DNA of 64,000 nucleotides from Rhexocercosporidium sp. MPI-PUGE-AT-0058 (taxonomy: Eukaryota > Ascomycota > Leotiomycetes > Helotiales), in NCBI GenBank assembly GCA_020746875.1, contig JAGTJL010000011.1:806001-870000 (forward strand), read 5' to 3'. Every line of letters starts with the position of its first letter. The first letter of the stretch is position 1. A model generated the notes under the pieces. The model did not search any database. It was not told the origin of the DNA and saw nothing but the letters and a program-made list of their open reading frames with translations. Made by a program: the position numbers and the translations under genes. Positions 11,318-23,640 of this stretch are shown here, piece after piece.

Positions 11318-12881
11318 TTATGCTTTCTCGCCCCCAAACTCGAACTCGACCTCCCTCTCTCGACCTCGCTCGAGTCTCCCGTCGTAGTCGCTGCTGAGGT
11401 CGAAATCGGCTCTGCTTGAAAGCTCCACCTTGTCTGATGCAGTATCCCTGGCTTCATGAAATGCCTGACTCGGCCACTCTCCAACTATTTCTTCTCTACC
11501 CTATTCTCCTCCTTGATACAATGCTGGCTGAAAGATTCGAGGCTGGGGAGCTCCATGGGAGTGCCACCTTGGGAGCTACTCTCAAATACTTTTGGGAAAT
11601 GCCACCGCAGCAAAGGCTTCAAGTGTGGGAGACACGCGCATATGACTCCGACGTGAACTTCGACCGCGCTTTGCATCTGTCAACAGGTGGTGCAAGATTG
11701 GAAAGTGGGCAGAGCACGAATGAGGAGCGCAAACTTACTTCCATTGGACCACTTTCGCTGTAATCCATGTCCCATCATGGTCGCTGAGGATAGATACATG
11801 AGCCCTCAGCCGAATCACGCTGACGATACAAACCCTTCCACAACATCAGCTTTCACTCCTCACACAGTACAAGGAAGACGCATGCTTACAGTGATCCAGT
11901 CATGAGAATAGCAACGACGCCAATCTTATCTCGTTTGACAATGCGCACATTCCAGAGCATCGCGATGGGCAGAATCAGCATCGCGATGTCCACTGCAGCA
12001 TTCGCAGCCGAATTCGTGACACACATCTCCAGCGCGCCAGAGCACGACCCAGTGGTGATGGACAGATCCCAGGCTTTCGCCATAGGTCTGCAGCTGTAGG
12101 TGAATTCCAGCGTTTGAGCGAGGCAGTAGGCCATGGTCAATACTGCTAGGCCATACACGCATATCCGAAATTTCCGGCATGGGGAGATTCGAAGGTAGAA
12201 TGAGAGGATGGAGAGCTTTATGCTGAGGGTTGACATGGCGTAGAAAGCTCCGGCAATTATACCCATCTGGAGAAGAGGGTTTTAGCTGGTGAAGAGGCAT
12301 ATATTCATCGTCGGGAGTGGGAGAACACAGAAGTTAAGACAAGATGCCAATGGCAGTGTCGTTGTAAACTTACTTTGGAGAAGAGACTGAATCCAGCTAC
12401 GGGCATATCCCATGCATGAATTCCCAACCCATGCCTTGTCCCTACAGAACTCAGTCCAAAATTAAGAATCATCATCGAGAATAGTAAATCTCTTAACTCA
12501 CAGACAACACAAGAAACAAAGAACCCCAAAGACAAGAACTAATATACCCAAAAAATCAGCAAATCTTCATCCCCGTTGAAGATTATTGTGAAGATTCAAC
12601 ATACCCATCCCATAGCAAGCGCATCTAATATCTAAAGGTCAACACTGTACTCATTTACCAAAATTCGGAATCTGGGGTTTGGAAAACCTACAGTCTCCGA
12701 AATCCACCGAGTGGACAACCATCCGCCGCGTATATATTCGCGTGAAGAACAACAATGTGGACAGGACTAAGAGCACCAAATTCGACACGATCACCACATC
12801 TCCAATGTACTCGGGATTCTCGAAATTCGACGTCACCCCCAGTGGAGGAGGGATCAGGCTCAGACTCTCGCGCTGTTCCAT
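11318..12881 (-). CDS. PTH11/SAT4-type rhodopsin-domain integral membrane protein
   Basis: Multi-exon gene from ATG at 12881. Reconstructed pieces in order: MEQRESLSLIPPPLGV with the first membrane helix (VSNLVLLVLSTLLFFTRI); DYALAMGW; a helix exon (FLSLGFFVSCVV); WTRHGLGIHAWDMP, the conserved loop motif of this family; MGIIAGAFYAMSTLSIKLSI and further helices (CVYGLAVLTMAYCLAQT, AAVDIAMLILPIAML); LVCIVSVIRLRAHVSI; and NAVEVHVGVICACLPHLKPL. Seven membrane segments and these motifs fit the fungal rhodopsin-domain family, proposed as surface sensors or GPCR-like proteins. The acidic C-terminus is uncertain: the last clear exon runs to 11485 with its own stop. A 72 nt intron would extend it to a tail ending FEFGGEKA at 11318. 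The splice sites given are by eye. Confidence 0.75.
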
Positions 12882-14190
12882 CGTATTCGAGAAGGACGCG
12901 CGTGGTGTCTACCAACAAAGACTTGTTCACTATAGAACCGTCCGTGTGCAAGGCAGATCGGAGAGATAGATGCTGAGGATATTTAATCTGACATCGCTGA
13001 GGGATTTCATGTCTGGTAATTCATTTAGTAGTCCGCCGTGGCTGACGGCACTCTCCACACCCGCCATTGCGCATTAAGCGTCCGTTGATTTGCACCCTGG
13101 GTGAACCGTCGACTGGATGCGATCGCGCCTTGTGCAGACAGTTCAAGATCTGACATGTCGAAACGAGAAACGTGCGCGCAGGATCGAAAAGATCGATTGG
13201 GACGAAACTGTCTCACCAAGAGCCGGTAGATGGACGGACGGTTAGGACACCAGCGGCATTTGCTTCCGAGTTCCAGTTATTTCATGTTACCGCCGATATC
13301 CTTGTCTGACATACTAGACCTTTGTCCTTACCGAGTTCGTGATTTTTAAAGCAGATGTTTGAAGGATGCAGGGAATTCGGGCCCAGAGGGCCTATCAATT
13401 ATTAGAAACAGAGATCAGTTATTAGGCAATAGGGCCTCTAAAGCTATACCGAAATAGAAAAACACGCTTGCAAATAAAGAAGAGCCTCAAATAGGAAAAC
13501 CCAAATATGAAAGCACGTGATCTGATAAGTGGCAACAATGGCAAAGTCACTCCGAGACAAATAACCAAAAAAGGGGGGAATTAAAAGCAAAGCCACTCGC
13601 ATCCCGATTATTAGTCGGTTCATGTGAATATGCGCTTTCGGTAGGTTCCGAGCACTACGTTTTCTGATATCTGACCGGATAGAGCACAGCCTTCCCCACA
13701 CGATCCGCCATTATGGGTGGCTTGTCCCATCGCACGATTCAGCGTCACTATCTCGGCTGATTTCATAAAGCATGCCATATACGCGGTAAAATTGATCCAT
13801 TTTGGAAATAAAATATTCCTGCAAACGATTGTAGAAACACTAGCATGGATTCTCCTTGGACGGAGAAACTGGCAATTTAGGGGAATTTCCTGTCAATAGC
13901 GCACGACATCGAAAACATTTCAGGTGAGATCGAGACCGAGAAACGGTAGGGAATAGTGGAATCCAAAGTTTGTCTACTTCGAAGTATTATAGCTCTCTGT
14001 TCCTTTGACCGCTTTATACGCCCCACGCTGATGGATTGGTGGCTGATACGGGCTTCTGGCGGCTCTCGGGAAGCACTTCTGAACTAGTAAGAGGTCCAAT
14101 CAACAGGGCAAATCATATTTTAGCATCAACACGCCTTCTCTGTCCCGACGAGTGTGTTGCCTTCTTTGTCCTTCCTGTCGCGTTAGGGCC
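12882..14190. other. Intergenic, nothing supported
   Basis: 1.3 kb upstream of the membrane protein gene. A small hairpin is possible at 13386-13440 (AGAGGGCCTAT ... ATAGGGCCTCT). Short open frames such as that at 13444-13701 (minus) lack any family signal. Confidence 0.45.
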
Positions 14191-14337
14191 ATGGTTTTAA
14201 TGCTCAAAACGGAGAGGGACAAGACCGTTAGCTTTTTACCCCCTCCGCCTGAAGTCGTTCCCGACTTCGAGCATCCTGAGTCTAATAAATATCAGGTTCT
14301 TGAAGAAATCGGAACAGGCCTTTTGTGGTTTGCTTAG
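14191..14337 (+). pseudogene. 5' fragment of a second rhodopsin-domain gene
   Basis: An open frame of 48 codons (MVLMLKTERDKTVSF...) carries LPPPPEVVPDFEHPES, which matches the N-terminal signature of the intact paralogue at 12881 (LIPPPLGVTSNFENPEY) with the same spacing. It stops at 14335-14337 before the first membrane helix, and no downstream exons (GLGIHAWDM-type loop, helices) are found before the transposon island starts. It is probably a truncated gene relic left next to the repeat island. Confidence 0.5.
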
Positions 14338-14490
14338 CTCTGATCTCGGCTGCTTCCGCTAGACGAGACCCATGGCAAGGGTCTCGGGAAGTTTGTTGAT
14401 TTCCGCGACCCGCTCAGCTGCATGATTGATTTGTGGCTTGAATGCATTCAGTCAGGCCACTTCCAGTAGTACACACAACCCACCCCTTCT

Positions 14491-14608
14491 CCCCTCGTCT
14501 GGTGAGACATGCGTCCACCAGGCATCAGAGCCAAAATTGTCAGGCAGGCACCTACTACTCTGTACTTAGCCTGGACGCTACTGTGTGCATGCCTCACCAG
14601 AAGAGGGG
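14491..14608. repeat. 118 bp inverted-repeat hairpin element
   Basis: CCCCTCGTCTGGTGAGACAT at the left end is repeated in reverse complement at the right end (ATGCCTCACCAGAAGAGGGG), a near-perfect arm of about 22 bp around a core of about 70 bp. This is the size and shape of a very small MITE or a folded regulatory relic. I see no clear target duplication. Confidence 0.5.
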
Positions 14609-14759
14609 CTAGTGCTTCTGCAGCAGCAAAGACTCGGTCTTCTTCCGAAGCCTTGCAGGCCGTATGTTTCTAATGCCTCGACTTTTCTGAAATATTATTT
14701 TGCATGGCTCAGTACCTAAACTGCAGTGCCGCCTTATAAAACGCGATATAAACCTGTAA

Positions 14760-16243
14760 ATAATAATATAATAATATAATTCAACTTATAAATTTATAAT
14801 ATTCGTGCTTTTTATATAATAACAGAGTCTTTTATCTTTAACGTTGACCTCGACGCGCTTTTAATAACGTTAGACCCCTTCGCAGACTTTAAATTTCACT
14901 TTCTTAATTAAGAGCTCGATAACGACCTTATTCTTTACGCCTTTTAAGAAAAGCTTCCCTCTCTTAAAGTCGGCGATAAATTCAACTCTCTGTAAGCTTT
15001 TAAAGATACTGTTATTAATTAAGTTGTTTATAAGCGTTAAGAACCGCGTTATAAAAAGAGCGAAATATTACATATAAGGTATACGTATTTCTTTAAGGAT
15101 ATCTGTTAATGGCGCGCGCGTTATAATTAGTCTTTTAAAGCTGAAGAGGCTACGATATTTATATAAGAAAGAGAATATACTTGCTTTAATTAAATGCGTT
15201 ATTAACGACTTATAGTAACTCGTATTACGTACCTTTTGGAGCTGGTTCTAAAGCTTATGACGGTAGAGCGACGTACTTATATTTTATCGATTCGCGATCA
15301 AATCTTACGGCATACGAAAACCTTAGTTTAAGATCAGTTGTTGTATCGATTGAAGAGATTGTTAATTAAGGATTCCAAAAATCAGCAAGTTAACGATTTC
15401 GCAAAGCTCTCTTAATATATTAATCGACTCCACGAAGCAAACTTCTACGTAGGCTAAGGGCTAGACGACGAAGCCGACGACTTAATATTAAATCTTATAT
15501 TAATTAAAAGTAACGTCTTTAAACGCGTCTTTATTAGTTCTTATACTTTACGGTCGCAATATATTTATTCTTTACTTTTCGTCGCGTTAAATAATATATA
15601 CTTTCGGAATTGTTTTAAATAAACTCTCTTTTTTATTATTGGTCGCATAAGTAATAATAAGAGCTGGATTATAGCGTGGGCAATTATTAAGTCAGAAAAC
15701 GACGAATTTTAATCGCAGTTCGTAGAAAGATTAATAAAGATAATACTTAAGCTCGCAAATCAACTTACGTATAGCTCGCAGATTCTATACGTTATTTCCA
15801 ATCGAAATTCTTTATTTTTAAAAGTAATCTTTACTTTCTTTCTTATTATTACCGACGTATATTACTATTAGCACTTATTAAGAAACGTTTTAAACGTTAC
15901 GAGGCATACAAATAAGAAGATAATTAAGAAGGCTTAATAAAATTTCCTTTTGCAAAGAACGAAATCGAATGGAATCGCGCGGTCGCAAAAATAAGAGAAT
16001 ACTGAGGTCAAGAAGTAGTTAAATATATCGAAGGTCTTGATAAATCGAAGTTCTATGTTTGGAAGCTCCCTAGCGTACGATACGGTTATAACTCTTCAGG
16101 CGTCGTAGAAGGATAAAATAGTTATATTCGAGAGCTTCGTGAGATAGGAATTATAAAGTTATTAAATGTTTTATAAAATCAATCTTCGCGTAAACGTTAA
16201 ATTACTTATAAGGCCGTAAGTCGATGAATAAATAATCGCAATC
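14760..16243 (+). pseudogene. MULE transposase, N-terminal part, RIP-mutated
   Basis: Read on plus, a long stretch still translates with recognisable Mutator-like transposase features despite many stops at former Trp/Gln codons. A DNA-binding-type N-terminus (SEILHIRYT...WRARYN.SFKAEEATIF) is followed by the core VALNNIYFRNCFK.TLFF, SNNKSWIIAWAIIKSENDEF, LTYSSQILYVISNRN and VYYY.HLLRNVLN. The core matches the MULE order: first catalytic block, then a W-x-x-A-W-A strand, then S-D-R (here S-N-R), then a YYYQHL block. Stops are mainly TAG where TGG or CAG would be expected. The frame is cut at 16243 by the LTR retrotransposon and continues at 22848. Confidence 0.65.
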
Positions 16244-16248
16244 GTTAT
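16244..16248. repeat. Target-site duplication, left (GTTAT)
   Basis: 5 bp GTTAT directly before the left LTR, identical to the 5 bp directly after the right LTR (22848-22852); 5 bp is the usual size for Ty3/Gypsy integration. Confidence 0.85.
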
Positions 16249-16564
16249 TGTTACGGCTGGCCAAAGGTTAATACGGTGTAAGAGATAGCTTTATATTTGG
16301 ACTTAAGGCTACGCTCAGAATTAAGAAGAAAAGACAAGGAGAAAAGGAGAGTTCTTTATAAGAGGGAGCTTTAATATAAATATACAAAAGGTCTCTCTAG
16401 CCTTTCTCGATTAAGTCTAGCGCCTTAGTTGCCAGGCTAAGGCAATGCTACGAATAAAGTAGCTTCCACGTAACTAAAGCAGCTTTAACTAAAGCAGCCT
16501 TTACGTAACTAAAGCAGCTTTAATAGTTATGTCGGTAATACGAGGCGTATCAGAGGTCGTAATA
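16249..16564 (-). repeat. LTR (left copy, 3' LTR of the element)
   Basis: Starts TGTTACGGCTGGCC and ends GAGGTCGTAATA (TA from an original CA). It aligns along its length with the right copy; it is about 20 bp longer because of an extra CAGCTTTAACTAAAG-like unit. Differences between copies are mostly C/T and G/A, as RIP produces. Confidence 0.85.
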
Positions 16565-19239
16565 TTACTTCCCTTTTTTAAAGAATTACGTTTACGTAGT
16601 TATAGTTATAAGATTATTATCTTTTAGCTCTTTATAATTATTAATTTTATTATTAAAAGCTTTTAATTACTTTAATAAAGTTCTTAAAGGCCTTATGACC
16701 CTTTTATTATTTTTATACCTTATATAAAAAGCCTTGACTAAGTGAGGGGCCGTTATAGTATCCGAGTATAAATATTATTTTAGGTTTTCGTCGGCGCTTA
16801 GTTATTTAATATAATATTAAAGCTTTTAATTTATTAACTTTGAGCTTAAAATAGCTTTAATTTCTTATTTTTTTTGATTAAGTAAGAGCTATATTAATAT
16901 TAGCGTTTGTTTAGCTTAGCTTAGTAAAGGGTTGTTAACGTACTTCCGTAATAAATAAGTATAAAATACGGGGTATATAATTTAATTTTTTAGTAATTTT
17001 ACTTTTTAACTCTCCCCTTTTTACGAGAGTACTTTAACTAGTCCGTATTACTTATCCGATAGCTTCTTTAAGAGTCGGTCGATATTTTAGTTCCGAGTAT
17101 CGACTAGCATTAGGTCGCTAACGTCTTAATTAACGGCACGGCGACTGTAATTAGTTAGTCGTTTTATTTTCTCTTATTAAGTCTTTAGTAATAATTATAT
17201 AACTTTTATAACTTCTTTTATTTATAATATTACTTATAAAGTCTTCTCGCGGTTGAGTTTCTCTATTACCGTAATTAAAGGCTTTAAGTTAATTAAGTCT
17301 TAGGAAGTCCTTAATTTAACGCTGTTAAGTAATTTAAAAGGGAATAAGTTGCTTAAGAACTTGTGCGGTAACGATAATTAAGTAATATTTATAATCGGTA
17401 AGAAGTCGCTTTAATTATCTTAATAATAATAATAAAAAGGGTAAAGCCGCTACTTAATATATTAATTTATTACTTTCGTTTAATTGTCGACGTTCAGGTT
17501 ATACGCCGTCGTAAGCTTTATTTTAGTTTTAAAAATATAATAATATTTCTTTTAAAAGGAGAAGATAAATTAAAGTCCTCGGTCCGAGATAATAAAGTCC
17601 GGCATATCGAAGTGTTAGGTTTAATAAATAAGGAAAAGGATTATTATGCCTTTCGCGGTAATTATATTATTATAAGGTATTAAGACCGGCTTTTTAAATA
17701 AGCGGTCGACGATAATTATAATAAAGTTATAATCGTATTTATTTAATAATAGCTTTATAAAGTCTATTGTAAGGTATTAATACGGCCGAGTAGGGGTTAG
17801 TAAGGGGTATAGAAAACTAAGAGTCTTATTCTTACGGGCTTTTTATCGGAAATAACTATAGTTTGTTACGTAACGGGCTATATTCGTAGTAAGGCCGTTT
17901 TAATAATATTTACGACTAAGTAATGCTTTTATCTTTTCGATCTCTACATGTGTTATTAAAGGTTATAAGTATACGTAGCGAATAAGTGTCGTGCAAAGCT
18001 CCGGCGGCTCTAAGGGCACTTTTAAACGTCTTTAAAAAAGCAGCTTATTGTTTATTAACTCGTAATTTAGTGATTACTTCTTGGCTTTTTGTCGAAGAGG
18101 CTTTAACGAAGGAGACGACTTATTAATTAGGAATACTTAATTAATAATATTATATTTTATAATATTATAAGCTATTATAAAGTTAAGGTTAAGCTCTTTT
18201 AGCGTAAGAGTTGTTAAGTCGACTAGCACTTTTATATTAAGCTTAAGTTTTAGCCCTGGCTCGTTACGAGGCTTAGCATTATAATCTAAGATTATGGCCT
18301 TTATAAGTATTAAGGGTATTATCTTTACGACTTTAATATAGGCGTTTATAGGATCGACGGCGAAGAGTTAGAAGTCGTTGGCGACTCGCGAGTCGATTTT
18401 ATTAGTCGGAATTAACTATTAATTATGGATAGCCCGTTTTTGTGCTTTTATAATTGTGAGGTTTTAATCCCGTCGAGACAGGGTATCGGCTAACGTATTA
18501 GTTGTCTTAGTATAATATATAATTATAAAATAAAAGTCCGTAAAGAACTCAGCTTATTAAGCTTACTTAGTCGTAAAGTCCTTAGTAATTATAAAATACT
18601 TTAGGGCTCGATAGTTAATATAAATAAAGATATTTTTTTAAGTACTTAAGAGTTTTAGGCGATATTACTTAAATAACCGGAAAATCGTTAGTATTTCTTT
18701 ATCGTAAATCGGGTAATTAAGCTTAAGGTCTGTCATTATCTTCGAGAAGTATTCCATAAAGTAAAAGGTATTATCTTCTTAAAGTTGGGATAAGATTCTC
18801 GCGACGACTCCGTCGGAAGAGTTGGTTTTTAGCCGTGTTTATTTAATAGGGTCGTAGTGGCGAAGAACCGGCGTAGATTAGAAGGCTTCTCGAAGAGTTT
18901 CCTAAGCGTTTTTATAGCTGTTATTAAATTTAAAGGGAACGTCTTTTTCGGTAAGCATTATAAAGGGTCGTATAATACGACTGTAGTCCTTAATAAACCG
19001 GCGGTAAAAGTTACAAAAGCCAAGATAGCTTTATATACTTTATATATTATTAGCGTATTATCAATCTTTAATTATATTAATTTTTTTTAGGTTTACTTTT
19101 ACGTTATCGACTTTAATAATAAATCTTAAAAACTTTATCTTTTATATATTAAACTTAAACTTCTTAATATCGGCTTAAAGTTTATATACTTATAATATTA
19201 TTATTACTTTTTTAATATAAACCTTATATTCCTTAAAAG

Positions 19240-19600
19240 TAAACGAATATATTAAGATATCGTTTATATAAGCCGCACAAAAGTCGTCGAGATACTTTAT
19301 AAAGATATTGTTAATAAAACGCTAAAAAGTCGCCGAACTATTTATAAGGCCAAAGGAAAGGACTTTATATTTATACGTGTTATACCGAGTACAAAAGGTC
19401 GTATAGTTTTCGCTTTTAGAGGACATATAAATATAATAAAAAGCTTATTAAATATTAAGCTTTATAAAGACTTTTACTTTATAAATACAAGCTATTATCT
19501 CATCGATTAAAGGAATTAAGTACGGATCCTTTTTTAATAAGATATTTAATTTTCGATAGTCGACGCAAAGCCGGAGACTGCTATCGGCTTTTTTAGCGAA
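19240..19600 (-). pseudogene. Reverse transcriptase core remnant
   Basis: Minus-strand reading gives DSSLRLCVDYRKLN, the usual Ty3/Gypsy RT block 2-3 motif, and downstream FIKYLDDFCAAYINDILIYS, the YxDD box region. In the catalytic box one Asp codon now reads AAC (YIND), a G-to-A change of the RIP kind that removes a metal-binding residue. Neighbouring frames hold frequent stops. Confidence 0.75.
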
Positions 19601-22551
19601 GAGAATAAGGGCCGTATATAATACGCCAAAAGGCTTAATAAAACCTTTATATAAATTGTCGATAATATATCGCTTAGTCTTTAATAACTATTTTTTAATT
19701 ATACGTTAAAGAGGTTTAAAAGATAAGTCGTTTTCTTTAATAAGTTTAATTTAATAGTCTACGCCTTAGCGATACGCTAATAACTCGTTAAAGGCTCGCC
19801 GGGAAAAAAAAGGAGTATACTCTTAATATTTAATAAAGAGCTTTTTACTTATTAACTTATTATATGTATTTAACTTTTAAGGCTTCTTTTAGGATTAAGT
19901 CTTTATTTATTAATACGAGCTCGACACTTAATTAATTTAAGGCCTCTCGTCGGCGGCGAGTCAGTTCTTAGTCGATTTTATATATTAATATTATAAAAGT
20001 TTTTGCCTTATTCTTTTTAAGTCGGAGGTACGTCGTAGACATTACCGCTATTAATATTAAGAAAATTTCCGTAATAAGCGCCTTAGGCTAGTAATTCGCC
20101 GGAGAGGCTCTACGGGCTCTTTTATTTTTAAGTAATAATCTTAAATTATAGGATATTAAAGGTTTTAATTAATTTTTTATAATACGTAGATATTCTTTAA
20201 CTTCTCTAATAAAGCTCGAGGGTCGAGTTAGCGAGGCGCTGGCGGTAAGTCGCACGGAGATACTTGTTTTTAGGGGACCGTCGAGTGCCGCGAGCCTAGC
20301 TTGCCGTCGGCGGTTTTCATCGATATTTATAAGAGTATTTCGTCGTTTCGTATCGAGTTAATAAGATTTGACGATAGGCTTATTAAAACGGTTTATGTCG
20401 ACGAAGACTCGCTAATTAAAGTACGGTTATACGAGTATGTCTAACGGCCATTTTAACCGATTGCGGTTCTTTATATATAACTACTTTAAGTCGTAATACT
20501 CGAGGAACTTCCGGCTAATTAAGACGTCGGTGTTTTTTAAGTCGGTTATTAGAAAGAAGAAGTTAATTCGCCGGCGGTCGATAGTTAAAATAAGTAAAAC
20601 AGCCGTATCGATTAGCTTACCTTTTCTATTATTATAATTAATTAAGACAATTAATTAAGGGAATATTATAAAAGAAATATTAAATTACTTAACGAGTCGG
20701 TATATAAAAGAGGTTTTAATCGCACCGAAAATATTTACTTTATTATTAATATATACTAATATTTTAATAAAAAATTTATTCTTTTTTAATTTAATATTAA
20801 TTAAAAATTATCGTCTTTTAATAAGAGCACGGAAATCTAATGCTAAGTCTTTTCACAAGTTATAGCTTACGCCGAAGTATAAGTCTTTGTTACGGCTTAA
20901 AAGTTTTTTAAAAGCTTATTACTTTTTAATTCTTTGCTTACGACTAGCTCGGAAATTAACTTATTAAGGGCTTAGTTTCTTCGGCGCTTAAGGCAGTCGC
21001 TAGCCTAGTAGCTAGTTTTATTATGATAAAGGCAAGTATTAAAAGAGACGTCTTTAAAAGTAAAGGGCGGTATAAAAGACTTAAAGCGGCGGAGGAACGG
21101 AGCCGGAGATAGCGAGCGCGGGCGAACCTCTAGTAATAATTTATAAATTAATATTAGAGGTTTTTATATTATTATAACCGGCGTAAAAGAGGTTATACGC
21201 TAGCTTTCTTTTTTAAAAATACCGCGTGCGTCGTAATTATTAAAGGTAACGTTAACTTAAGCCTTATAAGTTGTTATAGCTTCTTTTAATATAATATTAC
21301 GGGATTTCCGATTTATAATAATTAAGAATTTGTTAAAAGCCGTATAATTTCCGTTTATTTTATATTTCTTTATATAAATTATACGCTTAAAGGCCGGGGA
21401 GACTTTTTTATATACGTCTTTAAACTAGCGGGAGCGAGTAATTTTATTAATAATTATATAAAAAGTGAATTCAATTCGGAAGTCGTTATAAGTTATATTA
21501 CTTATTAATAGCTAATTATATATTCTCTTAATAACTTAAACTTAATTATAATTAAAGAATCGCTAGTCTAAGGCCGTTAAAACGTCGGCGATAATATTAA
21601 AAGTACCGGTAAATTCGGAGTTTATATATTAAAAAATAATAATCTTTACTTTACTAACGGTATATTAAAAGTAAGCCTTAACTTATAATAGTTTACTTTT
21701 AAAGTTACTTAAGTACTCTTTTATAAATAACTTTATTTTTATTTTTTAAATATTATACTTAATATTACTTTTATAGTCGTTAAAAGGAATACGGGGGTAC
21801 TTAACTTTAAAGGGCTTTATAGCTTAAACCGAATTATTTAGCTTTAATAAGTAATAGTCGGTGATTAATTAAAGGTCTGCTATAAGAACACGTATTAATC
21901 GATTGTAAGGAAGGGAAGGAGTACGAGTCTCTTAGCAGAGGTTATTAAAAGCATATTAGTCGAAGGCTTATTTAATAATAATAGTAATAATAAAGCTAAC
22001 GGAGATCTCGATTAATTAATTTACTTTTGCTTATTAAGCGGGAGTAAGGCTTTTTATAATAACGGTAAGCTCTGGCGAAGCGTCGAAGTAATTCTGAGGT
22101 TTGTTTTCCGAGTCGGAATTAAGTTCTTTAAAGTTATTAAGTTCTTTTATAAAAGTCTTAATTAAAAGAATAAAAGTATTAATAAAACCTAATCGTAAAA
22201 AGGCGCTTCTTTTTCTAGAGCTTCGCCGACGGGGGAGAGAAGTCGGAAGTAATAGTAATACAAAATAAAGAGGTGTTTAAGGTTGTTAATCGATTTATTA
22301 ATTAGACATAAGTCGAAGTCGAAGTTCGAAGTCGAATAGCGCGCGTTAAGTTATATAAGGCAGGTTAACTGCAGGAGGTTTTTTAGCTTTTTTTAAGGCA
22401 ATTTATTATTAAAGTAAAGAGGTACTTATTTATTAAATAAGCTAAAGTATTAAGGTTCGTCGTTAACTTATTATAAAAGCAGGGAGACGCGACGCGTAAG
22501 ACTTAATAAAATATAACGCTTTATAATAAAAGGGTTATTAGTCTTTTCTTA

Positions 22552-22847
22552 TATTACGGCTAATTAAAGGTTAATACGGTGTAAGAAATAGTTTTATATT
22601 TAAACTTAAGGTTACGCTTAAAATTAAAAAGAAAAAATAAAGAGAAAAAAAGAGCTCTTTATAAGAAGGAGCTTTAATATAAATACACAAAGGGTCTCTC
22701 TAGCCTTTCCCGATTAAGTCTAGCGCCCTAGTTACCAAGCCAAGGCAATGCTATAAGCAAAGCAGCCTCCACGTGACTAAAGCAGCCTTAACCAAAGCAG
22801 CCTTAATAACTGTGTCGGTAATACGAGGCGCATCGGAGGTCGTAACA
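22552..22847 (-). repeat. LTR (right copy, 5' LTR of the element)
   Basis: Starts TATTACGGC (TG changed to TA), ends GGAGGTCGTAACA and is followed by the GTTAT duplication. It shares GGTTAATACGGTGTAAG, AGCCTTTC.CGATTAAGTC and GTGTCGGTAATACGAGG-type blocks with the left copy. Confidence 0.85.
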
Positions 22848-23640
22848 GTTATACTTTTTTTGCGCGAAAGAAGATTATAATAAATATTTTATAGTCTCGA
22901 AAAAGTGCGTAATAAGCTTTAATTATAGCTTATACGGGGAAATATAAGGTATTAAAAGCTTAAATACGTTATTAATACGATAAAATAAAAGATAGAATAT
23001 ATAACGTGCGTTATTAAGACTTTTAGTGCTCTTGCGGCTATTTCCAGGAGTAGCAATTACTTTATAACTACGCAATTACAGCTATTCGATTCGCTCGAAG
23101 AGATATTTGAGAATAAATTGCTCCGTTTTAGAAACTTTTATACGTTTAAGTCTTATCTGCGTATTATAATATCGTTAATAATTAAGGAAGTTATATAAAT
23201 CTTTATATGCGCACGATTAAAACCGATAATATTACTTTAGATTAAACAGATCTGTAAGGTTTAAATGATAGGGAATTACTATTCGAAACGTTCAAGGTAT
23301 GTCAATTGTAATTCAGACTGATCTCTAGCCTTCTAAATCCTCTCTACTCCCCTCCGAAGTAAATAAATAAAGATATTAACACGTGATCCGTGCCAAGCCT
23401 GCAAACCTTCCGTACAACCCCCGACCCTCCTCATACTAGATTCCACTCCTGACAAGATCTAATATATAAAGCACTTCAACTAAAGTTAAATAAACTAAGT
23501 CTAAATTAAAAGAAGAAAAAAAAGATAAGAAATATATTAAAAAAGCTAGCGGAACCTCCGGCATGCTTACGTTGCGGGCAAATTAGGTATAATCGGAGGA
23601 ATAAATAATATTCTATGTATCGCGCATAATATAATAGTTA
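22848..23640 (+). pseudogene. MULE transposase, C-terminal part with SWIM-type finger
   Basis: Continuation of the transposase after the retrotransposon. CSCGYFQE.QLLYNYAITAI matches a SWIM zinc finger (CxC...CxH) in which the second pair has become LYNY by C-to-T changes. It is followed by FARRDI.E.IAPF and, near 23550-23620, PPACLRCGQIRYNRRN, a degraded CCHC knuckle (GHN changed to RYN). Both are typical C-terminal parts of fungal MULE transposases. Together with 14760-16243 this describes one element of about 2.3 kb once the insertion is removed; its terminal repeats were not identified. Confidence 0.6.

Larger units (their letters stand above)
16249..22847 (-). mobile_element. Ty3/Gypsy-type LTR retrotransposon, full-length, RIP-inactivated
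   Basis: 6.6 kb element bounded by two related LTRs (16249-16564 and 22552-22847) and a perfect GTTAT target duplication. The reverse-transcriptase core is on minus, so the right LTR is the 5' one. Coding strand remnants include LRLCVDYRKLN (near 19555-19590) and YINDILIYS (near 19246-19272). Every frame is broken by many stops, base composition is very AT-rich and CA/TG sites are depleted in favour of TA, so the copy is inactive. No long open frame survives. It interrupts the MULE transposase. Confidence 0.85.

Noticed and set aside
11216..11763. Plus-strand open frames (67-115 codons)
   Set aside because: They lie antisense to exons of the rhodopsin-domain gene, whose motifs and splice sites are clear on minus.
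18857..19090. 77-codon plus-strand open frame within the LTR element
   Set aside because: The element's coding strand is minus; this one is a low-complexity antisense opening.
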